The position numbers were made by a program, and so were the translations under genes. Below are positions 1 to 9,024 of a DNA stretch of 43,009 nucleotides, one piece after another. Source of the stretch: Pseudomonadales bacterium (lineage in GTDB: Bacteria > Pseudomonadota > Gammaproteobacteria > Pseudomonadales > JANQJO01). Under the pieces are notes generated by a model. The model saw only the letters and a program-made list of their open reading frames with translations, was not told the origin of the DNA and did not search any database. The stretch's first letter is position 1. Each line of letters opens with the position of its first letter. Where the stretch lies: NCBI GenBank assembly GCA_028281605.1, contig JANQJO010000069.1, positions 1 through 43,009 on the forward strand. The letters are read 5' to 3'.

Positions 1-55
1 AGCATTTTACATGTCATAACCTCCTAATATACTAAATCTAGAGGCCAAGCCTTAA

Positions 56-310
56 GAGTCTCACTGGTCAAACCAGTGGCTTACCTGTCAAAGAGTTATA
101 CGTAACGATTATGATACAGGTGGTCTAACCGATGCAGGTTTTAACCAACTCCATACACGTCTCGAGCATAATATTGGAGAATTCCGAAGTGCATTATCAC
201 GAGAGCTTCTTGAACTAAAAAGACATGATGTAATAAATGCACACATGTTAAGAAAATATTATACAAGTGGCTATCTTCGTAAAGAAGACTGGTTGACATT
301 AACAAATTGA
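56..310 (+). pseudogene. Possible 3' remnant of an unrecognised gene
   Basis: An open plus-strand frame with protein-like composition ends at TGA 308-310; its last part reads ...HMLRKYYTSGYLRKEDW. There is no convincing start codon or ribosome site, and the frame is closed by TAA just upstream (53-55), so it would be a fragment of a larger gene. The 7-bp hairpin at 62-78 lies in its 5' part. I do not recognise the family. The minus-strand frame overlapping it looks like a shadow. Confidence 0.25.
62..78. repeat. Short hairpin, 7-bp stem
   Basis: CACTGGT-CAA-ACCAGTG forms a perfect stem with a 3-nt loop. No T-run follows on either strand, so a factor-independent terminator is not supported. 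The rest of 311-570 holds no gene that I can support. Confidence 0.3.
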
Positions 311-570
311 AATGTGTTATTATCTCTGCAACAAATCTGCACATCTAATTCTTCGCATAATTTGAAGGCTTTGAAAAAGTAAATTTGAAAAAAGGAGGCA
401 CGTTACCTCAGTGGAATTATAAAATAGTCCCAGAAATATGAAATTGTTCAAGTTATTTTGTCACACCTTCTTACGCTTTATTTTACGTATAAAACTCACT
501 TTTTTGTTTTTTCCCTTCAGAGATTGGCCTATGTAGTGGTCAAAATGGAGGGAAAACTTGGGTAAATAGC

Positions 571-1905
571 CTATCGTCTCATACGCTTGAAACGTTCATT
601 ATAAATTGCATCTTCAGTTAAAGATATTTTCCCTGGAATTTTATATGACTTCAATTTATCCTTACAAAAACTTAACATACGTGCCTTAACCGCTCGCAAA
701 GGTTCAGGGGCGATCAATTTAAATTTAGCCGCCAATACCTTACCTGTTATGGGATGCTCTTGCCCATAAACCACAACATCCTCTACATTCTCCATCTCCA
801 GCAAGACACTCTCAACTTCAGCAGGAAAAACTTTAAACCCGCCCACATTAATGATTTCACTTTTTCTACCGTGAATTCTAATCCATTCTCCATCTTGCTC
901 AACCATATCACCAGTATCAATAAAACCTTCATCATCAAAAGGTGAAGGCGCATTTAAATACCCCAACATAGCAGAATCTGATTTTACCCATAATGTACCA
1001 TTCACGATTTTAGTGACAAACTCATCCCCCCCAACCTTCATCCACAAAGAATCTGAAGAACGTGATTTTGATCGCAGTATACCTACCTCAGAAAGACCAT
1101 AAGTTTGTTGGAATTGCACCTGTGTAAATACAGATTGCAACCTTTTTAAAGTGCTCTCTTGCATCGGTTCTGTGCCATAAGTGATCAATTTCAAAGAAGA
1201 AAGATCATAATTTTCGTATGCTTTGGATAAGGTAAGCAAATTCAAAAAGGTCGGCGAAGTTGGCAACACCTCACCTTTAAAATCCGCTATGGCTTGACAA
1301 ACTTTTTCTGGAGATCGATCATCCGCTACAATGACCGTACCACAATTGGCTAACGAGTACAGCAATGAATTAACACCACCAATATGATCAAGCTGAAGGA
1401 AAATAACCATTCTTAAAGGCTTGCGTGGCGTTTCAAACTTTTGCATCAGTTTATTAAGATCTTGTACAATAGCTTTGCTTTTTCCGGTCGAACCTGATGA
1501 AAACAATACAAGACCTGGCCTTTGATTTCTTCTCAATTGATCATACAGCTCGTTCTGAGCCGATCTATCCGTCACCGTGCAACTCGGTTCTTTTCCAGAT
1601 AAAGAAATATCAAACTCGGTGGCAGCTATGTCACGGAACTCAACAAATTGATGCCGTGAATCTTTTGACAAAGGCACAATGATGTTTTTATTCTTAGCCA
1701 AAGCTAAAAAAAGTGCCAGAGATTCGGCAGAATAATCCCCATCAAATGAAACAACGGCCCCAATCGGAACAGATTTTTCTAAAAGAAATCGAGTAAATCG
1801 TTCTATTAACATCAAGAGTTGACCACACTGCACAGAGCCATGAAAGGATACAATCACCTCATTTTCTGGGTGTCTTCTCATTTTATTTAAGAAAAACTCA
1901 ATCAC
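571..1905 (-). CDS. AMP-dependent acyl-CoA/acyl-ACP synthetase (ANL superfamily)
   Basis: This enzyme should activate a carboxylic acid as an acyl-adenylate and pass it to CoA or to a carrier protein. Visible motifs are the A3 phosphate loop FSSGSTGKSKA (about residues 134-146), the A5 motif TYGLSEVG (about 265), A7 DTGDM (about 329), A8 GRKSEIINVGGFKVFPAEVE, and a C-terminal lysine in RFKRMRR (K440) at the A10 position. At 444 residues it is shorter than classical acyl-CoA synthetases (about 500-550), mainly at the N-terminus. It is the last gene of a six-gene minus-strand operon and overlaps the SDR gene by 4 nt. The acyl carrier protein two genes upstream is its likely acceptor (inference), which would make it an acyl-ACP ligase feeding an acyltransferase that decorates the polysaccharide. 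Confidence 0.85.
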   Translation of the reverse strand: MIEFFLNKMRRHPENEVIVSFHGSVQCGQLLMLIERFTRFLLEKSVPIGAVVSFDGDYSAESLALFLALAKNKNIIVPLSKDSRHQFVEFRDIAATEFDISLSGKEPSCTVTDRSAQNELYDQLRRNQRPGLVLFSSGSTGKSKAIVQDLNKLMQKFETPRKPLRMVIFLQLDHIGGVNSLLYSLANCGTVIVADDRSPEKVCQAIADFKGEVLPTSPTFLNLLTLSKAYENYDLSSLKLITYGTEPMQESTLKRLQSVFTQVQFQQTYGLSEVGILRSKSRSSDSLWMKVGGDEFVTKIVNGTLWVKSDSAMLGYLNAPSPFDDEGFIDTGDMVEQDGEWIRIHGRKSEIINVGGFKVFPAEVESVLLEMENVEDVVVYGQEHPITGKVLAAKFKLIAPEPLRAVKARMLSFCKDKLKSYKIPGKISLTEDAIYNERFKRMRR

Positions 1906-2606
1906 TTCGAAATCCCTCCCAAATAAATAACTTGGCCACTGATCATCGAACTCTCAGGACGAAGAAAAAATTCAACGAGATTAATCACATCTTGTGGGGT
2001 CGCCATTTTCTGAATTGCTTGCCTTTTTATCAGCTGCTCAATTTTTACCTTTGGCACACCTTTTATTAAATTCGTTTCTATTGGGGAGGGCCCTACCGCA
2101 TTACACGTTATACCGAAAGACCCATATTCTTTAGCAAGAATATGAGTTAAGGTTTCCACAGCGCTTTTACTGGCTGCATAAATCGATTCGCCTTCCAACT
2201 GTAGAGGCACAGCTACTGTTGTCATATTAACAATTCTTGGATGAGGCGCCTTTTTTAACAAAGCTAAGGCCTTTTGACAAAATAAAAAAGTACCCTGTAC
2301 ATTCACACCAAAGATTTTCTGAAAAGTTTTCTCTGGCGTCAATGCAAAAGCGTTCATACTGGCAATACCCGCATTATTAATGACAGCGTCAAGTTGCTTT
2401 ATTTTTTTACGTAAATCAAAAAAATAACTTGATACTTGATCAGAATCCGCAATATCCAGCTGAGTATGATGATAACCAGAAGCGCTGATTTCACCTTGGG
2501 AGCGAGAACACCCAAAAACCTGATACCCTTGTTCAATAAAGTTCTCAGCCAGTGCTTTCCCTAAACCACGACTCGAACCTGTTATCAAAATATTTTTTGC
2601 AGTCAT
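1902..2606 (-). CDS. SDR family NAD(P)-dependent oxidoreductase (FabG-like)
   Basis: A 234-residue classical short-chain dehydrogenase/reductase. It shows the Rossmann nucleotide motif TGSSRGLG (from residue 9), the structural NNAG motif, and the catalytic YAASK (Y143, K147) preceded by the usual serine region. The length is typical of FabG-type 3-oxoacyl-ACP reductases. It overlaps the ACP gene upstream and the AMP-ligase downstream by 4 nt each, so translation is probably coupled. With ACP and ligase as partners, reduction of an ACP-bound acyl group is the simplest role. The substrate cannot be read from the sequence. Confidence 0.88.
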   Translation of the reverse strand: MTAKNILITGSSRGLGKALAENFIEQGYQVFGCSRSQGEISASGYHHTQLDIADSDQVSSYFFDLRKKIKQLDAVINNAGIASMNAFALTPEKTFQKIFGVNVQGTFLFCQKALALLKKAPHPRIVNMTTVAVPLQLEGESIYAASKSAVETLTHILAKEYGSFGITCNAVGPSPIETNLIKGVPKVKIEQLIKRQAIQKMATPQDVINLVEFFLRPESSMISGQVIYLGGISK

Positions 2607-2902
2607 GGTGAGATTTCTCGCACGATGGTGTCAATATAATCTATTAATGTTTGAACAGAACGAAAAGGACTCTGAGACTGAGACATCGCCCGTTCATCGC
2701 TTAAACTAATTTCTATGCCTTGGTCCAAGAATGACTCTTCTATATCAATGAGAAAAGCGACCAAACCCATAGAATCAAGGTGTCCTGCACTGCCATAGAG
2801 CTCGGTCTGATCAGAGACAGGGATTTGCTCACCCTCCTCACGTGCATTATTAGACATTTCAATAGCTTTAAATACAATGGTCTTAATTTCTGATTTATCC
2901 AT
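2603..2902 (-). CDS. Acyl carrier protein
   Basis: A 99-residue acidic, helical protein with the phosphopantetheine attachment motif HLDSMGLVAFLIDIEESF; the modified serine is S44 in DSM. It is slightly longer than the fatty-acid AcpP (about 78 residues) and lacks the canonical DSLDxVE, so it is a dedicated carrier, not the housekeeping one. It lies between the large lyase-like gene (21-nt gap) and the SDR gene (4-nt overlap). It probably carries the acyl group made by the AMP-ligase and reduced by the SDR (inference from operon context). Confidence 0.85.
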   Translation of the reverse strand: MDKSEIKTIVFKAIEMSNNAREEGEQIPVSDQTELYGSAGHLDSMGLVAFLIDIEESFLDQGIEISLSDERAMSQSQSPFRSVQTLIDYIDTIVREISP

Positions 2903-2923
2903 AGCGCTCTCTATACTGACTTT

Positions 2924-5518
2924 TTATTCATTGCCGTTCAACCAATTTCGATCGAGAAATAAACGAGAAAATCTTATTTTTAACCAGCGCCACTCCTGCT
3001 GAATCGAAAAGTTGAACAGTATTTTGACTGTATCTCTAAAATAATTCAAGATAATCCGCGTCAGATTATAACAAGGAGCTGCATCATACTCAGCTTTTTG
3101 ATAGGCCACCTTTGAACGTGGCTTACTAACAAACTTTTGACTGACACCATCATTTTGCATCATTAAGGCAAGTACTCGAGTATAATGAGCTTCTTGAGAA
3201 TGTTCTAAGCGATTGGCCACATAGGTATAATACTCGCTGGCACGCTCCAAATAATGAGACTCATGATGCTCAGAAAAATAGTAAGCAAAACAAAACAAAT
3301 TAGCCTTACGCAACTCCTGCGCACACCAAGTATCATTGGGAAACGTCAATTTCTCAGGAGTATCCAAATAAAACCCTTCATGAGCATACATCCACTGACA
3401 ATAATGTAAAAAGCTGTGGCGTGCATACCAATAATCTTGATCTATATTATTCTCAGACTCTTTTAAAAATAAATAACGAACAACCGCTTGAAGAAACACT
3501 GTGTAATGCCAGGTCCCTTCAATATTATCGAGCGCGCGCAAACGAATATCATCCTTGGGGTGGCAAGTCTGCCTGATCACTTGCGCCATCTCTTGTTTGA
3601 GTTCAGGCCTATTAAACAGATCATAATGATCGAGTAATGCTACTAAATAATTTCCAATACCACGATCCAAAGGATAACGATAGCCAGGTACTTTCACGCC
3701 AATGTTAGTCAATCCGGAGGACTTTAAGTCCACAGTAAACAAACGAAACGTACGCTCAGCAATACTCAAACCACTGCCATTATAAAAACACCGAATCCAG
3801 TCACACAACTGCTTGACTTTCTGTTTAGCTTCTTCATCACCAAAAAGCCAATACAGCAAAGTCAACCCTGTTGTATAACAATGCTGTCCACCCGGACCAC
3901 CACTTCCTAAAAAACCTTCATAGTCAGCTTGATGGTATCGAGAGTTGGATCGGTGGCTGCAAGTCTCTGCAGATAAGTAATGATCTGTATGCCAAAAAAG
4001 TCCACCGTTATACTCCACTTTATCTTGCTGTGTATCATAAATATCTATATCTTGAATGTGTCGCCCCAACGGATGAACAAGATCCAACCAAACACACTCT
4101 CCTGAACGCAAATATTGCAAAATCATACCCATCAAAGGATCATACTGATTATTATAATGGGAAATAAAATAAGCTTGCTTAGGCAAGCCATGGGTTTCAT
4201 GATCTGCATAAAGATCACCATAATGACGCCAACCGTATTCATCAACCCGTTCGCGTTTACTAAAAAAACTATACTCTCCGCTCAAGCCTTCTTCAATTAA
4301 ACCACTTATTTGTGAATATTGAGGAGAAAAAACCAAGTACGGCAGTATTTGACACGTATTCAGATAATTTGGGTTATAACAGACCTTCACCTTAGTGTTT
4401 AATGAAAAATCTGGTTCTGGAACGTGCTGAGAACTACTAGGCTGCATGCGAGCGTAAAAACGCCACGTCTTACTTTCCCCCCCTTGCAACTCTGTCAACT
4501 GCGGAAACAGTTGCCAACACAAACCCTGTTGATCACCTTCTAAACCAACAGGGAAATTTTGCCAAAAATCTTCAAGCATCACACCGACAATGCTAATATC
4601 TGTTTGGAGATAAGCAACAGGCTCTGCTCGCATCCCTGTTGCTAACACTTCACCCTCATTTTGCAATCGAAAACCCTGCTCCTGCACCGTACTGTTTCGG
4701 TTGGCATCCCAATGAACCGGACTTTTCCAATGTTGGCCACCACTGCTGTACTGGCCCAAAGAGAAATGGCCTTGATGAAATGTCGGTTTTGCGTGTTCTA
4801 CGCCGGCATCGTTCAGTATTAAACTTAACTGAGAGTTCGGAGCTTGTAAAGATAAAGAGAAAGCTTCTATCATAGCACTGGCAGCATCACCTAAATCCCA
4901 ATGGCCCCCTTTATGAACAGCAGCATTCGGATTATGAAGACGCAATTGAACTCTAATTTCCGCAGTTTTCTTACAAACCTCTACTGTACAACAGATTTTT
5001 AATACACGGGTTCTATGCTTAAAAACACCTTGAATGATGTGCGTCTGACTCAACGCATCTTCCTTCATACTGACCGTTTTACCTTGAAGCACTAACGGCT
5101 CTGAACAACCATTCAGCTTGAGACCAAGACTCACAACCAAAGCTTGTTTAAACAAAGAAAAAAGTACGTTTTCAGCAACATTGGATGAAGCATCACTTTT
5201 GCTGTGAATGCACACTGTATTAGTACCATTATTGCCTTCTTCAGAATACAGCTCTTTCCCAGGCTCTTCAGCCTTCATTAATGCATTAATATAACCACTT
5301 TTTGAGATTACTGTCTTACACAAACACCAACGAATCGAACCATCCGGCCACCACCCAGTCGCTTGCGCTTGCAACGGTAAAATTTGGTCTTGCTGCACTA
5401 AAACTAAACGGCTAATTTCCTTGATTTGACCAACAGGAAAAGGCAAACCAAAAACTAAAAAACAAGGCTTTTTTCCTTCATAAATTAATTGAGCCAGGTT
5501 TTCAGCAATAATTTTCAT
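2924..5518 (-). CDS. PcRGLX/YetA-like polysaccharide lyase family protein
   Basis: An 864-residue protein. The N-terminal part (PCFLVFGLPFPVG ... GWWPDGSIRWCL) resembles the RIFT-barrel domain of the exo-rhamnogalacturonan lyase family (PcRGLX/YetA, PL26-like). The middle and C-terminal parts have the aromatic- and His-rich pattern of an (alpha/alpha)6 barrel: HYGDLYADHETHG near residue 435, ISHYNNQYD, GRHIQDIDIYD and GGLFWHTDHY. It should therefore cleave or bind an acidic glycan. No signal peptide or membrane segment is visible at the N-terminus, which is odd for an enzyme acting on an exported polymer; it may act on a precursor in the cytoplasm or use another export route. ATGA overlap with the acyltransferase gene upstream argues for an integral operon member. 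Family assignment is by motif recall only. Confidence 0.6.
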   Translation of the reverse strand: MKIIAENLAQLIYEGKKPCFLVFGLPFPVGQIKEISRLVLVQQDQILPLQAQATGWWPDGSIRWCLCKTVISKSGYINALMKAEEPGKELYSEEGNNGTNTVCIHSKSDASSNVAENVLFSLFKQALVVSLGLKLNGCSEPLVLQGKTVSMKEDALSQTHIIQGVFKHRTRVLKICCTVEVCKKTAEIRVQLRLHNPNAAVHKGGHWDLGDAASAMIEAFSLSLQAPNSQLSLILNDAGVEHAKPTFHQGHFSLGQYSSGGQHWKSPVHWDANRNSTVQEQGFRLQNEGEVLATGMRAEPVAYLQTDISIVGVMLEDFWQNFPVGLEGDQQGLCWQLFPQLTELQGGESKTWRFYARMQPSSSQHVPEPDFSLNTKVKVCYNPNYLNTCQILPYLVFSPQYSQISGLIEEGLSGEYSFFSKRERVDEYGWRHYGDLYADHETHGLPKQAYFISHYNNQYDPLMGMILQYLRSGECVWLDLVHPLGRHIQDIDIYDTQQDKVEYNGGLFWHTDHYLSAETCSHRSNSRYHQADYEGFLGSGGPGGQHCYTTGLTLLYWLFGDEEAKQKVKQLCDWIRCFYNGSGLSIAERTFRLFTVDLKSSGLTNIGVKVPGYRYPLDRGIGNYLVALLDHYDLFNRPELKQEMAQVIRQTCHPKDDIRLRALDNIEGTWHYTVFLQAVVRYLFLKESENNIDQDYWYARHSFLHYCQWMYAHEGFYLDTPEKLTFPNDTWCAQELRKANLFCFAYYFSEHHESHYLERASEYYTYVANRLEHSQEAHYTRVLALMMQNDGVSQKFVSKPRSKVAYQKAEYDAAPCYNLTRIILNYFRDTVKILFNFSIQQEWRWLKIRFSRLFLDRNWLNGNE

Positions 5519-6585
5519 GAACGAGAATCTTTAACCGTATTATGGAGCCGCATCACCGCATTCCAGGCTTTTTCACGCAAAAGCTTCAAGTTGATAATTG
5601 TTTGAACCCATTCAGAGAATAAAGCAAGCCCGACAAATAACACAACAATCAATGCAAGTCGCTTCAACTCTCCTAAAAAACCAAAAGTCTCATAGAAATA
5701 TCCAGACAATTCAAAAATAATTGGTATATGGATAATAAAAATAATTAAAGTGTTACGTGCAAAAAACGAAACAACCCTAAAACTCGGCAGACGCCTAAAA
5801 ACTTCAAAGACTAACAAAGTGTTGGCCAAATATAAGCACGATATCATAAAAGATCTTAACGGCAACGCTATAATTTGTTGTTCCCAGCTTGGCTCACGAA
5901 ACGGAAAAGAACGGTCAAATGATAATAGATTAAAGGAGCTTGACCAGAAAAGCACAATCGCCACCCAAATCGATATCAATACAAAAACTTTGGAATTTAA
6001 AACAGCATCTCTTTTTTTATGAAGATAGCTCCCCAAAAGAAAAACAGTAAGCCAATTTGGCAGCAACATATAAGCAATCATCTCTTTATTCCAAGAGATT
6101 AACAAACAACGAACCATATTTTCGCAAAGAAAAGAAAACACAAGATGCCTCTTCTTAATTTCTCTTGAACGCATAAAGAAAAACCAGAAAAGGAGAATAT
6201 GCAAATAGGTACCAATATACCACGTCGTCGAATTCGCAGGGAAATGATTAAAAAAAACGTTTAGGCCAAAGATAAATGGTAAATAGTTGCTTTCATTAAT
6301 ATCACCTTTTAAAAAATAAAAAATACCACTTAAAAAAACAGCGCACAAAAGACCATAAAAGTAAACTGGAAAAACTCTATTAAATAGAACTCTAGCACCT
6401 GTTCTGGCTTCGTTAGCAAGCCCCCAACCTATAATAAAAATAAAGAAAGAAACCCCTAATTGTTTTGTATAAAGAGGTTGGGTAATTCGATTAAACACAT
6501 TAAAAGGATCGCCAATGACATGCCCTGTCACAATTAACAGCATACCAAACGTTTTCATCCAATCGATAAAACTTTGACGCTCCAA
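5515..6585 (-). CDS. Acyltransferase family 3 membrane protein (OafA/NolL type)
   Basis: A 356-residue polytopic membrane protein with about ten hydrophobic segments. The N-terminus MERQSFIDWMKTFGMLLIV followed by TGH carries the family-3 acyltransferase signature (D/K residues, then the catalytic-type His in VTGHVIG). Members transfer acetyl or other acyl groups from the cytoplasmic side onto envelope glycans. The start is a TTG preceded by AAAGG about 8 nt upstream. Its stop overlaps the lyase-like gene start, and the hexapeptide acetyltransferase gene lies 29 nt upstream. Together with the ACP/ligase genes it suggests a substituted exopolysaccharide or lipopolysaccharide. Confidence 0.85.
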   Translation of the reverse strand: MERQSFIDWMKTFGMLLIVTGHVIGDPFNVFNRITQPLYTKQLGVSFFIFIIGWGLANEARTGARVLFNRVFPVYFYGLLCAVFLSGIFYFLKGDINESNYLPFIFGLNVFFNHFPANSTTWYIGTYLHILLFWFFFMRSREIKKRHLVFSFLCENMVRCLLISWNKEMIAYMLLPNWLTVFLLGSYLHKKRDAVLNSKVFVLISIWVAIVLFWSSSFNLLSFDRSFPFREPSWEQQIIALPLRSFMISCLYLANTLLVFEVFRRLPSFRVVSFFARNTLIIFIIHIPIIFELSGYFYETFGFLGELKRLALIVVLFVGLALFSEWVQTIINLKLLREKAWNAVMRLHNTVKDSRS

Positions 6586-6614
6586 GCTCTTTACCTTTGC
6601 TCTTTTACCGTTTA

Positions 6615-7238
6615 TTAGGATTCATTAACAGGACTTGAGGCCTCGGCTACGTCAAGCTTTTTGATAAAACGAGCAGGGTTACCACTCATAAGGACTCTTG
6701 GCTTGACATTTGAAGTGACAACTGAACCTGCCCCGATCATGCTACCCTCTCCCACATTCGCTGAAATGATAGCGCCTTCCCCCACCCAAACATTTTTTGC
6801 AATATTCACTTTCTGCAAACGATCGGGAGAGTAATCGGTCCAATTGCCTTCTTCATCCAATACATGCAAGTCCTTCCCACTCAAGATGCTGGCTCTACTG
6901 CCAATTAAACATCTTTTACCCAGATAAGCAGAGCCTATCAAAGCATAGTTGCCAATATATACATGATCCTCTACAACCGCCTTTGTGTGCGAAAACATGG
7001 AGCCAAAACCAATATGACAATGATTTGAGCACTTATCAAGCGTTAATGTATAAAAAGCCCTACGAAGAAAAGCACCCGGCTGGCCAGGCAAAATAGCCAT
7101 TATTTGACCAAAAGTACTAAACAAAACTTCAGACTTACGGTACGACAACCACCCTTCCAATTTGCATAAAACGGCAAAGGGGAAAACCACTACTTTGCTG
7201 ATAAAATTAAGAATCAACTTTACTGCACTTCTCACCAC
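6615..7238 (-). CDS. Left-handed beta-helix (hexapeptide repeat) O-acetyltransferase
   Basis: A 207-residue protein with a run of hexapeptide repeats, for example VEDHVYIGNYALIGSAYLG, then KNVWVGEGAIISANVGEG and SMIGAGSVVTSNVK, ending in the usual SGNPARFIKKL. This is the WbbJ/CysE-type fold that acetylates sugars from acetyl-CoA. The N-terminal 45 residues (hydrophobic, ILNFISKVVVFPFAVLCKL) may associate with the membrane. The start is GTG with GAGG 6-9 nt upstream. It is the first gene of the six-gene operon; the promoter should lie in 7239-7400. Confidence 0.85.
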   Translation of the reverse strand: MVRSAVKLILNFISKVVVFPFAVLCKLEGWLSYRKSEVLFSTFGQIMAILPGQPGAFLRRAFYTLTLDKCSNHCHIGFGSMFSHTKAVVEDHVYIGNYALIGSAYLGKRCLIGSRASILSGKDLHVLDEEGNWTDYSPDRLQKVNIAKNVWVGEGAIISANVGEGSMIGAGSVVTSNVKPRVLMSGNPARFIKKLDVAEASSPVNES

Positions 7239-7341
7239 GCATACCTCAAGATTCTAGCCTTACCACACAAGTCAACAGCCTGCAATAAAAACAGAGGTCA
7301 ACCCATAGTTTCATCTATGCGGCGCCATGTTTTATTACACC

Positions 7342-7371
7342 TTGCACCTTGTATAACGTTTGTAATATACT
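7342..7371 (+). promoter_or_regulatory. Candidate sigma70 promoter for the exosortase operon
   Basis: TTGCAC (7342-7347) and TATACT (7366-7371) are separated by 18 nt and point toward the exosortase gene. They lie in the 170-nt divergent space between the two envelope operons. This is a consensus match only. Confidence 0.35.
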
Positions 7372-7410
7372 ACAGTACTATCAGTAAGCACAACAAAACA
7401 CATTGTCTCG

Positions 7411-8919
7411 TTGGTTAATCTCTTGTTGTTCAGCTCCCAACACATTAAAACTTCCTCGAAAAAATACAGCCTGGCTGTTGGGCTAGTCTTAGTCACAGCT
7501 ATCATTTATCTGCCCAGCTGGATCAGCTTATGGCAATTTTGGATGCAAACGGAACACGATCTAAGTCATGGTCCTTTACTGACGCTGGCCGCTATTTATA
7601 CAGTCTATAGGCAACGACTGTACTTACAGTTGATCCCAAACCAATCAGCATTAGCCACACTGACTTTATTAGGGTTATCATTGGCATGGGGGTTAAGTTA
7701 CCTGATGGGCATACAAGCCATGCACCAAACTCTAGCCCTCATGAGTCTAGCTTGCGCCTATTGGGCTTGGCTTGGTTTAAGACGTGCCCTACCTTTTCTC
7801 CTGGGTCTTAGCTTGCTCATATGGGCACTGCCTATTTGGTTTTTATTAAACCCACCACTACAAGCTTTCGCCTCATGGGCTGTTAAATGGCTTTTACAAT
7901 GGGCCCATATCCCTGCATTCATAGAAGGCATCGAAATTACTATACCCAGTGGACGTTTTGAAATATCAGGAGGATGTAGCGGGTTACGTTACTTACTGGT
8001 ATCCAGCACATTAGCATCAATCTACGGGATCTTTTATTTACGCTCATTTCCCCAAACCCTTATACTTTGGACCTTCGGCTGTGCCCTTTCAATCTTGTTT
8101 AACTGGATTCGAATTTTTATCATTATTTGGGTAGGACACGATTCAAAAATGCAAAGCTCCTTGGTACAGGACCACGACAACTTTGGCTGGTTCTTGTATA
8201 TAGGCGTAGTCATTCCAATCTTGTGGGTAGCCCGTCGTCTTGAGAAATCAAGCAACAAAACAACAACTGACACTCCTCCCATACAAACCAGCAATCAGAT
8301 ACAGCAAACACTACAACTTAAACCATGGTTACACACTATATGCCTTTTAAGTTTACCAGCCCTATTAACCTATGGCTGGCAATCATTACCTTATCAGTCC
8401 AGCTTTTGGTCTACCCATACCTTACCCAACACCTTATCCGAATTTCATAAAACAGAGAAACAACCCGATTGGCGCGCAGCCTACCAAAATCATAGTCACT
8501 TAAGAGAAGCTGTTTATCAGAATGACACACATAAGACTCTAACCGCTTCAATTTTTCACTACCAAAGACAACAACAAGGACAAGAACTGATTAATGAAGC
8601 TAACTTTTTGACGATCAAGCCTTGGGTAAACAAACAACGGAATGATTTTACAACTCAGCCTCCATCAGGCTCATTTTTGGAATTGCGCAACCTAACCACA
8701 GGCAAAAAGCGTCTACTGTTACGCTGGTATACCGTTTCAGGCCAAAATACTACCAACGACACAAAAGCTAAGTTATTACAATTTAAAGGTATTTTCACAC
8801 GAAACGCTTCTGCCAGCCTTGTCACGCTATCCATACCTTGCAAGCAAACATGTTCAGAACAAGAGGCAACACAACTATCAACAGTGGCTTCTGCTTTGCT
8901 AAACTATAACAAGAGATAA
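7411..8919 (+). CDS. xrtA: Exosortase (XrtA-type) fused to EpsI domain
   Basis: A 502-residue polytopic membrane protein. Residues 1-280 are an exosortase: the DLSHGPL motif of the N-terminal half, the catalytic cysteine in GGCSGLRY (C189), the conserved arginine in NWIRI (R234) and the histidine in QDHDNFGW (H255). Exosortases cleave C-terminal sorting signals at the inner membrane. After about residue 300 an additional membrane anchor leads into an EpsI/DUF3485 domain (RWYTVSGQNT ... SLVTLSIPC), commonly fused to XrtA in exopolysaccharide loci. The start is uncertain: a TTG without a good ribosome site, with further TTG codons a few residues on. No gene in the window ends in a PEP-CTERM-like tail, so substrates must lie elsewhere. 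Confidence 0.85.
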   Translation: MVNLLLFSSQHIKTSSKKYSLAVGLVLVTAIIYLPSWISLWQFWMQTEHDLSHGPLLTLAAIYTVYRQRLYLQLIPNQSALATLTLLGLSLAWGLSYLMGIQAMHQTLALMSLACAYWAWLGLRRALPFLLGLSLLIWALPIWFLLNPPLQAFASWAVKWLLQWAHIPAFIEGIEITIPSGRFEISGGCSGLRYLLVSSTLASIYGIFYLRSFPQTLILWTFGCALSILFNWIRIFIIIWVGHDSKMQSSLVQDHDNFGWFLYIGVVIPILWVARRLEKSSNKTTTDTPPIQTSNQIQQTLQLKPWLHTICLLSLPALLTYGWQSLPYQSSFWSTHTLPNTLSEFHKTEKQPDWRAAYQNHSHLREAVYQNDTHKTLTASIFHYQRQQQGQELINEANFLTIKPWVNKQRNDFTTQPPSGSFLELRNLTTGKKRLLLRWYTVSGQNTTNDTKAKLLQFKGIFTRNASASLVTLSIPCKQTCSEQEATQLSTVASALLNYNKR

Positions 8920-9024
8920 AAGCAGATAAGCTGTATGAGCTAGACATTAATAAAAATCACGCTTATCCTTTGTAGCTTGATTTGGGTTGTTTTTGCTTAA
9001 AGGATTAAAAATCATACAAGAGAC

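Noticed and set aside
141..344. A 67-codon minus-strand frame
   Set aside because: Low-complexity, hydrophobic and Cys/His-rich, with no ribosome site; the plus-strand frame over the same bases is more protein-like.
392..420. AAGGAGG followed by GTG
   Set aside because: A good ribosome-site-like motif, but the GTG frame stops after three codons.
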